DNA of 64,000 bases from positions 1,674,001 to 1,738,000 of the forward strand of contig JANUWI010000002.1 of assembly GCA_025504975.1 (NCBI GenBank), read 5' to 3'. The position numbers and the translations under genes were made by a program. The notes under the pieces were generated by a model. That model was not told where the DNA came from, ran no database searches, and saw only the letters and a list, made by a program, of their open reading frames with translations. This DNA comes from Plenodomus lindquistii (Eukaryota > Ascomycota > Dothideomycetes > Pleosporales > Leptosphaeriaceae). Shown one piece after another: positions 20,924 through 32,828 of this stretch (position 1 is the first letter of the stretch; each line of letters starts with the position of its first letter).

Positions 20924-22291
20924 CTACTGCACCATAGTCTCCACCGTACCAACGGGCCGTTCCGTAATCCCAATACACCCCTCAACAATACTCTTCCTCG
21001 CATCCTCTGAACTCACATTCCCCCCAGCAAGATACAACAACCACAGCAGTCTACTCACCCTCTCATCCTTGACCTCACCCAACCAAGTCGATTTCCCCAT
21101 TCTCTCCGCCTTCTGCTCGCCCTTGACAAGGGGTTGATACAACGCACCCAGCGCACCGCTCTGATCCCTCGTTAAAATAATAACACTACCCTTTGGCGCC
21201 TTCCCTTTACCCAGGAACAAATTTTTAAATTCCTTCATCGCCAGGCCGAAAGATTCGTCCGAGAACTCGCCTTCGTCGACGGGTTGGGGTAGCGCAATGG
21301 ATTTATTTTCCGCAGCCTGTTGGCGTAGTAGCTCTGCTTGTTTGCGGCGGACTTCATCTGTGCGGGACGCGATGCCGCGCATCCAGCCGTCCTGGAGGTG
21401 TTTGAAGTCTGTGCCGCGGCAGGGGACGACGCGGAATGCCATGTCCACAGCATCCATGCCGCTTTTGCTCAGCAGGGCTTCCCAGATCTTTGTGCTTTGT
21501 TCTGGGTCGACGAGGGCGGCGCGGAGCTCGTCTTTTTCGCCGGGGATGAGGGCCGAGGCGGTGGGGTTGACCGTGTTGATGAGGTGGTTTTGCAGTTTGG
21601 ATATGTCTGCTGTTTTCACGTATAGGCCTACGACGTAGACTTGGACTCGGAGGAAGGAGACTTTGCGGATGCCGAGGCCGAGGAGCTGGTACTCTGCGTC
21701 GCTGGCGATGTTCTCGGGGCCCGTGGTGGCGGTGGGGAGGCGGATGGTGCGGGGGAAGTAGGGGACGTAGGATGTGCCTGTTTCGACGAGCTCGATGGCG
21801 TCTGGGTCCGAGGCTTGTGGGTTCTCAGAGGTTGCTGGTGTGGCGATGAGTTTGTCGCCGGCGGCAACGACGACTTTTTTGCCTTGCCATTCGTCGGCGA
21901 CTTTGCGCGGGGCGTCGGTTTTGGTGGGCGGGCTCATGACCATGTCTACTACGCCGCGACTGGGTTGCTCTTCGCCGGGCTTGGGGTCCAGTGGGACGTC
22001 CCAGAGTCGGACGAGGAATATGGGTGCGATCATGGAGAGGGCGGCGCCGAGCGCAAGCCAATTCCGCTTCCGTATCAATTGTGCACGGCGAATCTGTTCG
22101 GCGCGATGGACTGAGACGAAGTCTTCATCCTTGGGTGCGTTCTTTGGCCGGATATTGCGCAGTACGGCTTCGATGTCTTGTTTCGCATATCGGCTGGTTT
22201 GCCGCAGCTGTGGATTTGGGCGGTAGGGCGCGGGCGGTGTGTTGAGGCAGCGGAAGATTGGCCGTCGTGCGGCGAGTCGGACGGAACTCAT
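20924..22291 (-). CDS. AIM18: AIM18-like mitochondrial chalcone-isomerase-fold protein
   Basis: A single exon of 455 residues. The Arg-rich, acid-poor N-terminus is a likely mitochondrial targeting sequence. A membrane segment lies at residues about 78-98 (NWLALGAALSMIAPIFLV). The C-terminal half is a chalcone-isomerase-like domain (PF16035), with LLGLGIRKVSFLRVQVYVVG and VVPCRGTDFKHLQDGWMRGI as landmarks. Yeast AIM18/FMP22 and AIM46 share this arrangement and are inner-membrane proteins related to mitochondrial inheritance or heme-associated functions; the catalytic role is uncertain. It is divergent from NSE3 across 243 bp, a compact bidirectional promoter. The DNA is C-rich on the plus strand below about 21240 and G-rich above. 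Confidence 0.88.
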   Translation of the reverse strand: MSSVRLAARRPIFRCLNTPPAPYRPNPQLRQTSRYAKQDIEAVLRNIRPKNAPKDEDFVSVHRAEQIRRAQLIRKRNWLALGAALSMIAPIFLVRLWDVPLDPKPGEEQPSRGVVDMVMSPPTKTDAPRKVADEWQGKKVVVAAGDKLIATPATSENPQASDPDAIELVETGTSYVPYFPRTIRLPTATTGPENIASDAEYQLLGLGIRKVSFLRVQVYVVGLYVKTADISKLQNHLINTVNPTASALIPGEKDELRAALVDPEQSTKIWEALLSKSGMDAVDMAFRVVPCRGTDFKHLQDGWMRGIASRTDEVRRKQAELLRQQAAENKSIALPQPVDEGEFSDESFGLAMKEFKNLFLGKGKAPKGSVIILTRDQSGALGALYQPLVKGEQKAERMGKSTWLGEVKDERVSRLLWLLYLAGGNVSSEDARKSIVEGCIGITERPVGTVETMVQ

Positions 22292-22534
22292 GGCGGGCGC
22301 ATGTATTGGAGTCGTTGGGGTGGAATGGTGTGGAGGTGGAGGTGCAGGTGGAGAATGGCAGAGGTTCGGGCCATGATGTCAAAGCGGGAAGCGGGCAGGC
22401 TAGCGCATTGCATGGGACAGCCGGGGCGCGTCGACGCGTCGATCTGAGCTGACCCGTTGGAAAGTGTGTTTGCGGGGTGAACACTCCAAACCTCAACCCC
22501 TCACTTCTCCCTTTCCACCTGTTCACTGCACGTA

Positions 22535-23588
22535 ATGGCTTCAAGAAGCGGTCAAAGACGGACCCAAGTTGAAGAGCAGTCGACCCCTTCACAGCAACTC
22601 ACGCAGCGCCCTAGGCGACGGGAGGAAGCCTCTGATGACGATGAAGACGTCGACATGGATCAGGGCGAACGCGGTGGTGGGAGCGGCAGTCTTCAGCAAT
22701 TGTCCAAGGGCTTGGTCCGCTATGCACTGGCCTGTGAGTACTCGCGCAAACCGATCAAGCGTCAAGATGTCAACGAGAAAGGTGGTCTCCCTCGCCAGCT
22801 TCACATGGCTATGTGCTAACAGATGATAGTACTGGGATCACATACTCGCATGTTCAAGGAAGTCTTCCTAAAGGCAAATGCAGACCTCATGGACGTTTTT
22901 GGCATGCACATGGTGGAACTGCCCAAGGCTGATCGAGTCACCATGCGCCAGAAGCGCGGTATGTCTACGTCCAGATGGCAAAGGCGACACTTACTGATGC
23001 ACCCCAGCTGCTGCAGCATCAGATTCACAGAGCAAGTCGACCAGCATGTGGGTGCTGCAAACCATCCTGCCCGACGAGTATCGTCTCCCAGAGATCATTG
23101 GCCCCTCGCAACCGCTTGAGGAGGGCAACCTCAACACGGAGGATTCCTATGTCGGATTGTACACCATGGCCATTGCGCTCATCACCATCTCGGGGGGCAT
23201 CATGCCCGAAGGCAAGCTCGACCGCGCACTGCGACGGATGAACGCAGACCAAAGCACGCCTATCGGCAACAAGGACAAGACATTGGCGGCCATGGCCAAA
23301 GACGGGTATATTGTCAAAGTCAAGGAAGCAGCGCCTGGTCAGGACGAGACGGTCGACTACATTGTGGGCCCTCGCGGCAAGGTGGAGGTTGGCAGAGAGG
23401 GCGTGGCGCGGCTGATTCGGGCCATGTTCGGCGAGAGCGAGGATCAGGACGAGCTTGAGAAGCGCATACAGAGGACGATGGACGTAGCAGAGGCATACAA
23501 TGGCGGCGGGGCGAGTGATGGCGCGGGTGTGGCAGCGTCACAGCCAGCAGGCCGAAAGCGTGGACGGCCTAGAAACGACGATGAATGA
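22535..23588 (+). CDS. NSE3: MAGE-domain protein, SMC5/6 complex subunit NSE3
   Basis: Three exons (22535-22781, 22830-22958 and 23008-23588; introns 48 and 49 bp) give 318 residues. An acidic, disordered N-terminus is followed by the MAGE homology domain: LVRYALACEYSRKPIKRQDV, then VLGSHTRMFKEVF, FGMHMVELP and ILPDEYRLPEI. The domain closes with paired winged-helix motifs including YTMAIALITISGGIMPEGKL and DGYIVKVKE. The C-terminal tail is basic, with KRGRPRND, an AT-hook-like motif. NSE3 pairs with NSE1 and NSE4 in SMC5/6, acting in DNA repair and replication-fork maintenance (family knowledge). The splice sites are supported because they restore exact motif continuity. Confidence 0.9.
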
Positions 23589-24235
23589 TGGACGGGCTAT
23601 GAGCGAGCAGCAGCTAGGCGATAGTAGAATATGATACCCTCGAGTCTCGAGCATGAGCAAGTTGTGCATTTCAATACGCATGGTGCAGCAATGGCTGGAG
23701 CGTGATCGGTGGGCGTGCTGCCAATCGGATAGCGGGCACTCGGGCGCCAGCTCCCCCGAGCTCCACACGCGAGGCTTCGAGGTTGCATCATAGCTTTTAG
23801 TGACGGCGACGGCGCTCATCGACGACCACGCCGTGCACGGTGTGGTGGTGGCTGCTGTGATGCAGTGCACAGGGCGACACGGCCCATGATTCCCCAGCAT
23901 CGGCCCGGGGGCAGAATGTCAGGGGTGGCGGCGGCAAAGGTGGTGGTGGTGGTGGTGGACGAGTTGACGAGTACAGGCAGACAGGCAGGCAGGCAGGGCG
24001 TGGCAGCGTGGCAGGCGCAATGGCTGCTGCATGCGCTTCGCCCGCCCGCCTCTGCGCGCCAAGCGGAGTGATTGAAACGGCTCCATTTTGCACACCCCCT
24101 CGCAAAAGCAGACTAAAGCCGTCCACTCTTCAGCTCGCTCCTGGCCTTGCCGTCTCCTGCACTGTCCTGCGCCGCCGCGCCATGCGATCTTGAGCCTGCA
24201 CCACCCAGCCTACCTCCTCCCGCCCCAGTAACACC
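23589..24235. promoter_or_regulatory. Intergenic, NSE3 to SPP1
   Basis: A 647 bp GC-rich spacer. It includes GGCAGACAGGCAGGCAGG-type short repeats near 23980-23997 and a GGTGGT run near 23940-23960. The end is a C/T-rich leader immediately before the SPP1 start. No gene is supported. Confidence 0.45.
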
Positions 24236-26488
24236 ATGGCCAGCATCAACGACCTCCTCAACCACGAGCAGCCCGCGCCCACCGACCGCCGCGAATCCGC
24301 CGCCAGCCTGCCCCCAACGGGCTCCTTCGACGCCGTCGATGCCCTGACCGCGCTGGCCACGCTGGGCAGCGGCCAGCAGCATGCCGCCGGCCCAACGCGT
24401 GACCTGCCCTCGCCTACGGCCTTTTCCAACGCGCCGCGACGCACCAGCAGCGTCGGCTCCCACCACGCCCCCGTCGCCCCCTCGCCCACGCTCGAGCAGT
24501 ACCACCATGGCTCCAGGTCTCCCGAGGAGCAGAAGCGCCGCCAGTCGCTCATGGAGAGGTCGTCGCCCGCGCCCGTCCTGGCGCCCCTACAAAATTTGTC
24601 GTCGGCCCTGCATGAGCAGACGCAGGACGAGCCGGCGTCGATGCCAATTGAAAAAGACGTGTCTCAGATTGTGCCGCCCCCATCGCGCTCCAGCGAAGGC
24701 GGTGAAGCCACACACGACGTCACCCAGCATCATCACCATGCTTCTGCGCGCCGTGGGTCGTCCACTCCGCAGTCACGCAGACCAGACGACGTGAAGGCGG
24801 ATTCGCTCTCAATTTCACACCACAATGGCACGCGGCTCCCTTCTCCTCAGCCTGTCGTTAAGAATGAGCCCACGGGCACCCCCCGAGAGAGCACACCCGC
24901 CACTGTTGCTACTCAACCCGAACGACAAAACTCCGTCACTGGCGAAATGTTGGACGCAGAGACACTGAAGGCGCTCGAAGTTGCAAAGCAGGCCGACCTC
25001 GGTCTGCGCAGGAAGAGAGTGGGCAGCGAGAGCGTCGCCTCACCCATTGACCCCAAGCCAGCTCCCACAAATGCGAAGAAGCGCCCTGCCCCATCCTCAG
25101 TCTCAGCGCCCAAGAAGAAGGGAACCGCCAAGGCTGTCAAGCCCTCGAAGAAACGAAAGATCGACACCGAAGACGATTCCAACGCTCGCTCCGTCACACC
25201 TTCTGCACGACCGCCCAAGTCTGCAACCAGCAAGAACATCAAAAAGGGCTCGCAAGCCGGCACGCCTGCCCTCGAATCCTCTCCCGCGCCCGACAATTCA
25301 TCACAAGTCGCAGCATCCGATGATGACGGCGATTCCTCCGAAGACCACAATCTCTACTGCATATGCAAGAAGCCAGACAACCACAAGTGGATGATCGGAT
25401 GTGACGGCGGCTGCGATGACTGGTTCCACGGCGACTGCGTCAACATGAAACAAGCCGACGAAGGCCTCGTCGACAAGTTCATCTGCCCACTCTGCGAAGA
25501 GAATGGCCGTGGCCACACCACCTGGAAACCCATGTGCAGACGCGACGGCTGCCGACGACCAGCTCGACTGATCAAAGAAAGCCCAAGCAAATACTGCTCG
25601 GAAGAATGTGGAACCCTCTTCATGACCGAACAGCTCCAACGCACCGCTGGAGCCATCAAGACAAACGGCACAAAGGACAAGTCGAAAAAGAAGAAGAAAC
25701 CCACCGACGGCGCAGCCCCAGAAGAAGAAGAACCCACCCCCCTCGGCGGCACCCTCCGCTCCAAAGATCTCAAAGCCCTCGTCGACGCATCCCCCAACAT
25801 CCAAACCTTCCGCAACCTAGGCACGGGCGTCCTCTCCCCACCCCAAACCGCATCCCCCACCCGCGCCACCTTCAACGGCCCCCCCTCCTCCGCCAACCTC
25901 GCCCTCACAAAAGGTGAAACCGAGCGCCTCACCGCCCTCCACAAGGAAAAATCCCAACTCCAAGACCGCCTCGAAGTCCTCAAAGACCGCGAAAAATTCG
26001 TCTCCATGGCCAAAGAACAAGCCCTGCGCGTCGCCGAGCGCGAGAAGATCAAAGCAAAGGAGTTTTGCGGCTACGATTGCAGATTGAGTTGGAGTGATGC
26101 TGAGTTTTTGCTCTGGAGAAATAAACCGCATGGGAAGGCGAGTTTCAAGTTTTCGACGTTGAGTCCGACGAAGGAACAGATTGCTGGTGTTGGGGATGCG
26201 GATATGAGCACAGGGGAGGAGGCAGAGCAGGAAACGGTATGTCTGAAAAAGCGATGTAGTAAACATCCTCAGTGGCAGAAACTCAATCTCCAAGACGCAC
26301 GGTTTGAGGAATTAGAAGTTGTGGAAGCGATTCGCGAGTGTGAGAAGGAGGAGAAGAGTGTGCAGGAAAGGGCTAGGAGGAGGGGGGCGAAGGATGGGTT
26401 GGCCAAGGAGTTGATGGTTGGGGAGGGGGGTGGGGGTGGGGGCGTGGAGAGGAATCGTGAGGGGTGGGTTGAGGTTGTTGGGGTTTAG
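24236..26488 (+). CDS. SPP1: Set1/COMPASS PHD-finger subunit SPP1 (CFP1 orthologue)
   Basis: A single exon of 750 residues. A long disordered Pro/Ser/Lys-rich N-terminal half contains basic patches resembling nuclear localisation signals (for example KPSKKRKID). The PHD finger spans about residues 373-425, with LYCICKKPDNHKWMIGCDGGC, the aromatic DDWFHGDC and CPLC. A second Cys-rich block (CRRDGCRRPARLI...KYCSEEC) follows at about 431-462, and a coiled coil (KSQLQDRLEVLKDREKF) near 570. The CGYDCRLSWSDAEFLLW block comes later. This order matches Spp1/Cps40/CFP1, which reads H3K4me3 and supports Set1 methylation of H3K4. It is about twice the yeast length, mostly from the disordered N-terminus. 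Codon ends flip from C to G sharply near 26065. Confidence 0.9.
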   Translation: MASINDLLNHEQPAPTDRRESAASLPPTGSFDAVDALTALATLGSGQQHAAGPTRDLPSPTAFSNAPRRTSSVGSHHAPVAPSPTLEQYHHGSRSPEEQKRRQSLMERSSPAPVLAPLQNLSSALHEQTQDEPASMPIEKDVSQIVPPPSRSSEGGEATHDVTQHHHHASARRGSSTPQSRRPDDVKADSLSISHHNGTRLPSPQPVVKNEPTGTPRESTPATVATQPERQNSVTGEMLDAETLKALEVAKQADLGLRRKRVGSESVASPIDPKPAPTNAKKRPAPSSVSAPKKKGTAKAVKPSKKRKIDTEDDSNARSVTPSARPPKSATSKNIKKGSQAGTPALESSPAPDNSSQVAASDDDGDSSEDHNLYCICKKPDNHKWMIGCDGGCDDWFHGDCVNMKQADEGLVDKFICPLCEENGRGHTTWKPMCRRDGCRRPARLIKESPSKYCSEECGTLFMTEQLQRTAGAIKTNGTKDKSKKKKKPTDGAAPEEEEPTPLGGTLRSKDLKALVDASPNIQTFRNLGTGVLSPPQTASPTRATFNGPPSSANLALTKGETERLTALHKEKSQLQDRLEVLKDREKFVSMAKEQALRVAEREKIKAKEFCGYDCRLSWSDAEFLLWRNKPHGKASFKFSTLSPTKEQIAGVGDADMSTGEEAEQETVCLKKRCSKHPQWQKLNLQDARFEELEVVEAIRECEKEEKSVQERARRRGAKDGLAKELMVGEGGGGGGVERNREGWVEVVGV

Positions 26489-28679
26489 GGGGGTGGTGTG
26501 TTGTGCATGTGTGTATTGTATTATGTGTGGGTTTGGGTGTGTGTGTGTATCTGTAATGAATTGAATGGGGAGAAGAAGGGAGTCATCGTTAAAAAGTTGG
26601 GCCTGCTCTCTGCCTTGGATAAAGGCAACGCAACGCAAGGCAAACGCAAGGCAAGAAGATGTTTTTATCAATACCCCACTACACTGTTCTGCGATGAGCG
26701 TGTTTTGCTTGCTTGGTTATCTTTTTTCTTTCTTTCTTTTTTTTTATACCTTGTTGTCTTTTTTTCTTCCTCCTGGTTGATATTGATACTTAGGTAGCTA
26801 TGCTATACAACATACACATACCTTTTATCAACCAGCAAACAAGGCCGTTTTTTTCTTCCAAATGCGAATGGGAAAGTAGGAAGTAAGGTTATGTATGTAT
26901 GTATGTATGTATATGACAGGGAAAAGAAGGGAAATGAAATAAAACCGCTGTTACTAATGCAAGAAGTCTATTAAGCAAAAATCCGAGGTTTCGAGAGTGT
27001 TGGTCTAGCCGTGCATACTCATCTACCTAACCCTGTTTCTATAATTTTGCTATTACCATAGTAGCATGTTTTCCTATAGCACAGTAAATAAGTCGTATAG
27101 TTTAATTAACATTAACGTTTAATAATTGAAAACTAATGAAGTTAGGTCCCATGGAGGTTATTCAGTTCACTTCAGAGCAGTATAATCATTATAGTTTTCC
27201 CTTCAAGCTTCGTAAAAGTCTTACTCTCAGAGGATTGCGAGATTTGACTCAAGTTGAGCGAAATCTAGACGTAATTTGGGATGCGAATGTGTTGAGTCCA
27301 AGTGGGGATTTTATATATTTTGTACACTGGCAGATAGCGGTGGAGTGGGCAAAGGAGGGGTTGTGGGTGAGAGGGAGGGAGATGGTGGAGTGAGTGGGTG
27401 TTTTGCTTGTAAGTGATTGATTGATTGACTGTGAAAGTTTTGGATGCGTGGGGATGGAGGTGTAGATATGGTGATGGCTGGGGGTTTGGAGAGGAAGGAG
27501 AGAGAAAGACTAGGTGGGGAGGGGGTAGATTCAATTGACGCGGAATGATCAAGAAGATGTAGGGACGGATTTTGAAGCCGTGGGTCTTGAACGTGATGGG
27601 ATTCGGTATGAGAGCTAAGGAGTGCAAGGAGTGGGTTATTTTCTAAGGTAAAGGATGGTAGTGTGAAGCTTACATAGGTTACGAGCTTTCCTAAATACCC
27701 AAAGCTTGCACTCGACTCTGTGTGAGGATTGTAGTAGCATGCTCATACCCATGCTTTGTTTTACTTGCGACGCGGAATAGTCCCCAAAAACAAATTCCTA
27801 GGAGATGATTTTGAACAGGATATAGCGTTGTTCTTGGTAGATCTCATTCTTCAATGATCATCCTTTCCCGCGTGAATATGACGTCACATCCCTCCCTCGC
27901 ACATCCGCAAAAACCACATACTCGCCAATCACGAACGTTGGGAGAACTAGAGTACAGCGTGTGTTGCACACTTTTGCCGGATCCCACCGGGTACCGCTGA
28001 TGAATTCCTCCTTTTGTAACTCCCACTTTTGCGAGCAGTTTGTGATCCGTAGAAACTATGCTAGGATGGGTATGGGGATAAGCAACGCGAAGCAATAGCC
28101 GTGGTCGAAGCAAATGGTTTTGTGGGGCGTGTGGTGCTTGTTTGGTCCGCTGGTGCTTGGTCAGATGGGTCAGCTGGGTGTGGATGGTGCGGAGTCAGGG
28201 TGGTTGTGGATTTGTGAGCGGAATATATGTGTGTGGGTGGGCATTTTTGGCAGGTGTGATGGCGATGTATGTACGTCAGTTAGAAGTTTAGCGGAACTGG
28301 GAGTATTTTTGTCAAAAGAGCTTGAATACTCCTACTCTGTTTAGTTTCTGGCAAAGGAAAAAAAGTTCTTGGGCATTAGTTGTTAACGCGTCGAGTATCA
28401 CTCCTCACCTTCCTCGTATCTTGCAAAGACTGCGCTGCGCATTCTTCCATCCTGTTCTGAGATAGAGAAGTGTGGGTTGAGCGGCACTTACCCTGTCTGG
28501 GATACTTCTTTCCTCTGGCTTTTAGCAGGCAGTCCAACCTTCCAGTCTCACTTACTCATTGAGTTCCGTTCACTCGACGACCTCGCATTCGCACCTCGCC
28601 ACACAATCCCCTCCACACGACCACATCATCTCCACCCAAACAACACCACACCAATCCATTCATACCTCCACAAGTCACC
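26489..28679. other. 2.2 kb intergenic region with AT-rich core and microsatellite
   Basis: No gene is supported. Around 26690-27150 the sequence is AT-rich with T-runs and an (ATGT)n microsatellite. After 27350 it is G/A-rich on the plus strand. A C/A-rich leader at about 28590-28679 ends in CACCATGGC, the favourable start context of the next gene. An 85-codon plus frame at 27136-27393 has no protein features and is probably chance. Confidence 0.45.
26890..26913. repeat. (ATGT)n microsatellite
   Basis: About five and a half uninterrupted tetranucleotide units within an AT-rich intergenic stretch, likely length-polymorphic. Confidence 0.85.
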
Positions 28680-29607
28680 ATGGCCAAGATCTGGGGTCTC
28701 GACCTCAAACAGATACAATGGGGCAAGTTCAAGAACAGCTACATGTGGAACAAGGAATACCACATGCGCCGGACCCGCTTCATCATCTACCAACTCGCCA
28801 TGATCCTCACAGTCGTGAGTGAGAGTCTGGGTACAGCTGCTTTATCCGGTAAAAACCCTTTCCCTTCGCCCTTCATACAATTCAGAACTCAAATTCTAAC
28901 AAACTCAACCCAGACTACGTCGACCAACAAAAATACGTCTCTGCCAGCCCGGGCGCCTCGGTCCGCAACAACAACTTCATCGGCATTGCCTCGTACAATA
29001 TCTTTGTTGGCGTGTATGTCGCTACTATCTTCGGTGCTGCTTTCTTCTTTGACTTGTTTTGGCCGGAGCGGTATCAGTCGCCTGCTGTCAAGATTGCGTG
29101 GAAGGTTTGCTCGGTGCTGGCGTGTGTGTTTACGCTGAGTTGTGCGCTGGCGTATACGTATATCGTGGCTACGCAGCGCGCGCATATTTCTGGACCGAAT
29201 CGTGCGGAGAGTGTGAGGTTGTTAAGGGAGTATAACGGGAGTCCATTGGTGTACAAGGAGAATGGTCGTGCAGTGACGAGTGTGGTTTTCTTGTGGGTGG
29301 GAATGGTGTTTACGTTTGTGAGGTATGTTTACGGCGTCTCTATGCTGTCTCTTCTTCGCAGCCAGCGTGTTATTTTACATGCGAAAAACGGTGTACTGAC
29401 TATGATAATAGCACATACCTACTCTGGCACTCCCTCGCCCATATCGATTCCTACGGACCAAAGTCGAAGCAGGGCCGAGCCAGCGACGATATCGAGATCA
29501 AGGGCGATGAGAAGCGCGCGGATCGTGAGAGCGTCGATAGTTTGAACCTTCACGAGGCGACAGTCAGGCAGCCGGAACCCACGCACACGAAGCCAGTGAG
29601 CGTGTAG
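28680..29607 (+). CDS. Four-span membrane protein, unrecognised
   Basis: Three exons (28680-28848, 28914-29322 and 29412-29607; introns 65 and 89 bp) give 257 residues. Four hydrophobic segments can be seen: FIIYQLAMILTVVSESLGTA (about 34-53), YNIFVGVYVATIFGAAFFFDL (about 84-104), VCSVLACVFTLSCALAYTYIV (about 120-140) and a last one built across intron 2 (VVFLWVGMVFTFVSTYLLW). The N-terminal 30 residues are basic and aromatic. The C-terminal about 50 residues are charged and hydrophilic and look cytosolic. I do not recognise the family; it resembles many small fungal tetraspan proteins of unknown role. The start lies in a strong CACCATGG context after a CA-rich leader. Exon 1 is C-rich and exon 2 strongly G-rich. 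Confidence 0.78.
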
Positions 29608-32600
29608 GACAGAATCATCTCCGGGAGATATAGCCGTGGCCTGCAACATGGTGGACTTGGGAGAGTCAAGACAGAGGCGGAAGCGTCTGATTGTCACGCA
29701 GCGAGCGAGCAGGCGAGATTGACGCTCTTGATGGAAGTGTATTTGTACTATACACATAATTACCAGTAGGAGAAGCTATGATACCCCATTTGTTTAGCTA
29801 TCTTGGCCTGCAGTGTTGGTGTGGGTGTAGCACATAGAGCCTGTTCTTGCATAGAGATCCTGTAAGAGAGATAGGTTTTGCGTTCACGAAAACAAGTGTT
29901 TTAAAGAGTATGGCACGGATTTTGACCATCATGGAGGAAATTATACACGTCTTCGCAATGCACTGTGTAGTCCGTCCGATGCCTCCTTATACGCACTTAT
30001 CCAGAAGATGTGTGAGTCTGCCGCACTGTAAACTCGTGCTTTAACGTGGGGGAATTATAATATGAGTTGCAATCCCAGAGAACGAGCCTCAAAAACCATA
30101 CTGACAATGAAAACAGCTGTCATAACAACGAAAAATCCTCTAGCACAATATACAGCGATAGATGGGATAACAGCATACGCACCATCATCCAATCTCGTCC
30201 TTTCCAAGCCGTGAGCCAAGCGACACAATACACTAATCTGCCACAACTCACGAGATCAAAAACAAGATAGTATAGAGAAGGGCGCTTGACAACGGAAACG
30301 CAGAACGAGAAGGCGAGGTATCTTAACGTATTGTGTCTGAAATTAGAGGACAACTGCCTATTCTACACTACACATCCAACACGACTGACTACTCAGAAGC
30401 CACAAGTGTGACCATCACAAGATGAGCCAATCCGACAGCGTTAGTCAATGCAACTCACTAGTTAAACATCATGATTGCTTCGCGACTTTTAAGCTTGAGT
30501 CTCACAATCCAGGGGTGACAGAGTACATGGCCATCCATCCCATTCAGCCAGCCGCGTCACATGCGCCTACCTTCCCACCACACTACACTACTACGCTACA
30601 GTGCTACTTTACACATGCCAAAATCCATCCCCTCGGGTCCGCACGCACCCCGGCCCGAGTCCACCCCCCATACCGAACCTTCACCTCGGCCAGCCACTCC
30701 CGTCCAGCCCACAGCTCCGCTCTCCAGACAGACAGTTCCCATGCAAACCGTATGACAAACTTCCGAGCAAGCATCAAGGTCAAAAGGTTTTTGAAACCGT
30801 AACAGATTGGGAGTGGGTGAGATGTGAGGACAAAGTGACATGTACCATATGCAAGTCATTGTTTCGGATATAATTGCCACGTGTTTCTTCTTCTTTTTTC
30901 TTCTTCTTGGATGCATGACCGGGCGGGGGGGTGGAATGCGTGGCGTGTGTTGTAGAGTAAATGAGGACGTGCTTGCGTGGGCAGAGTACAGTTGTGTACC
31001 ATAGTACCTAGGTAATGCATGATGGCATGGTCATGTGATGTGATGTGAAGTGGATTTACCTTCAACGGCCCCCAAGTGGAGCTAGATTATGCTCTTTGTT
31101 TTATGTGCTTTGCGCGCAGACGCGAGTGAGACTTACCTGCTGATGACGGAGTGCCGCGCACCCGGTCCTCATCCATCTTCATTCATATGGTATGGTTTAT
31201 TTCTCCACTGCCCTTGGCCTGCCATTTCATCTCATCTCATCCCTCATCTCACCCAGCAACCATCGAACCAATACCAACCCATGTATACGCAATCGAAAGT
31301 ATCGCTGTTTAGTTTATATGTAAAGTATCAATCTACATAATATACAGCCCATTCATTGCCCCAACCGGCCCGACGACCTGGCACTTCATAAGATACTTCC
31401 GCCAGCCAGTCCAGCCCTACGCTTTGATGAAAGGGACAACGGCACGGGTGGGCGATGACATTTTCTTTCTTCCAGAAGCCTGTTCGGTAACCGGTTCGGT
31501 TCGGAATCGCAACATCAAATGTGAAACAACAATAGCAACAGCAATAACAACAACGTGGTCCCGGTCCGGAATAAACTTGGTTAGACTAGTTGGTTTGGTA
31601 ATTGCGAACCAACAAATGGGATAAAGGATAAAGCATGCCTACTCTGTTGCTGTCGTTTATCTAATCTCGCGTTGTCTGTCTGTGGGCGAGCAATCTATGT
31701 TGGACTCTATACCATGCATACACCTAGTAGATGTAGTGTGTGTTTCGCACACTCAAGGCCACACTATAATCAGACTTGCGACGACGCAATGTAATGCATT
31801 GCATTTGCATTTGCATTTGCATTTGCATTACCTCAAACCTCAAAAATAACCGCGACGTTTCTGTTTTAAACGACACGCTGATGTTTCAGCACATACACAG
31901 CGTTGTTCCAACGCTTCTGCAACGTACTGGCGATCTCTTAGCCTGCCTTTTATTCAAACTTGTGACGCGAGTTTCTTGAGCGAGAGGCACCAAAAAAAAG
32001 CGTGTTTAGTGTTTGAAACAAAGAGCAAAGGTTGCAGTGCAGTACAATGCAGAGTTTCCCCATGCAAGACGCAAAGCTTTGTTCGTGGACCGACTTGGCA
32101 TCAACTTTGAGCTTGCGCCCGGCGCAAATATGCGGGAAAAGGATCAAGCAAAGGGCAGGTCAAGCTAGGTTTTGGGTTTTTCGCGTGGAAGCGTTGCCGC
32201 GGTCGAGCAAAAGCGTCGACTAGAAATTAGGGCTGGGGGGCTGCATGGGGTTAGCGCGCCGGACCTTCTGTCCGGTTTGCTGCGACATGGGGTGGAGGGG
32301 CAGGGCAGATGACAGAAAATCAAGTGGCAGGGAAATGAAGATGAGCGAGTCGTCGTCATGAGTCGTGGATGGTTGTGTTGGGTAGGATTTTTGGTAGCCA
32401 CATTTAAGGCTGAGGAAGGAGTTTCTGGAAGTCTTGCCAAGGAGAAAGGGGGTTATTGCTGTTGTCAATGCACGGCGAGTGTGCTGGAAAATTTAGTTTC
32501 CAGGGACAAGGGCGACGGCGCAGTGGAGTTATTAATCGGTCAGTGATGTTTATCGCGAGTTCAGAGTTTCGGTCTCCGAGTCTTACCTTCGCTCGGTGGA

Positions 32601-32828
32601 GGCAGCCCTTGCGAAGCCGCCGATGGTTGCGAACAGTGTGGGAAATTATATGTAGAAAGTCAAACGTGTGCTGATAGTTGTGGTGATTTAACTCTAGCAT
32701 GGGGTTGGTTGTTTGATCTTGTCGGCGGTGCACCATCCAGGCTGCACCATATTTGCACTCGCTCTTTTGCCTCGTCCCTCAGAGACATGCCCTGCAATGG
32801 TCACAATTGCGACCACATGTTCAAATGT
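29608..32828. other. 3.2 kb gene-poor region
   Basis: No frame here has domain, signal or splice support. Features are a (TTTGCA)n array near 31800, CATCTCATCTCATC-type repeats near 31225, and mixed composition. It ends at the ARPC5 stop codon. It may hold untranslated or non-coding transcripts, which sequence alone cannot show. Confidence 0.4.
31797..31831. repeat. (TTTGCA)n tandem array
   Basis: Four to five hexamer units in a row, each overlapping an ATTTGCAT octamer. It lies in a region without genes. Confidence 0.85.
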
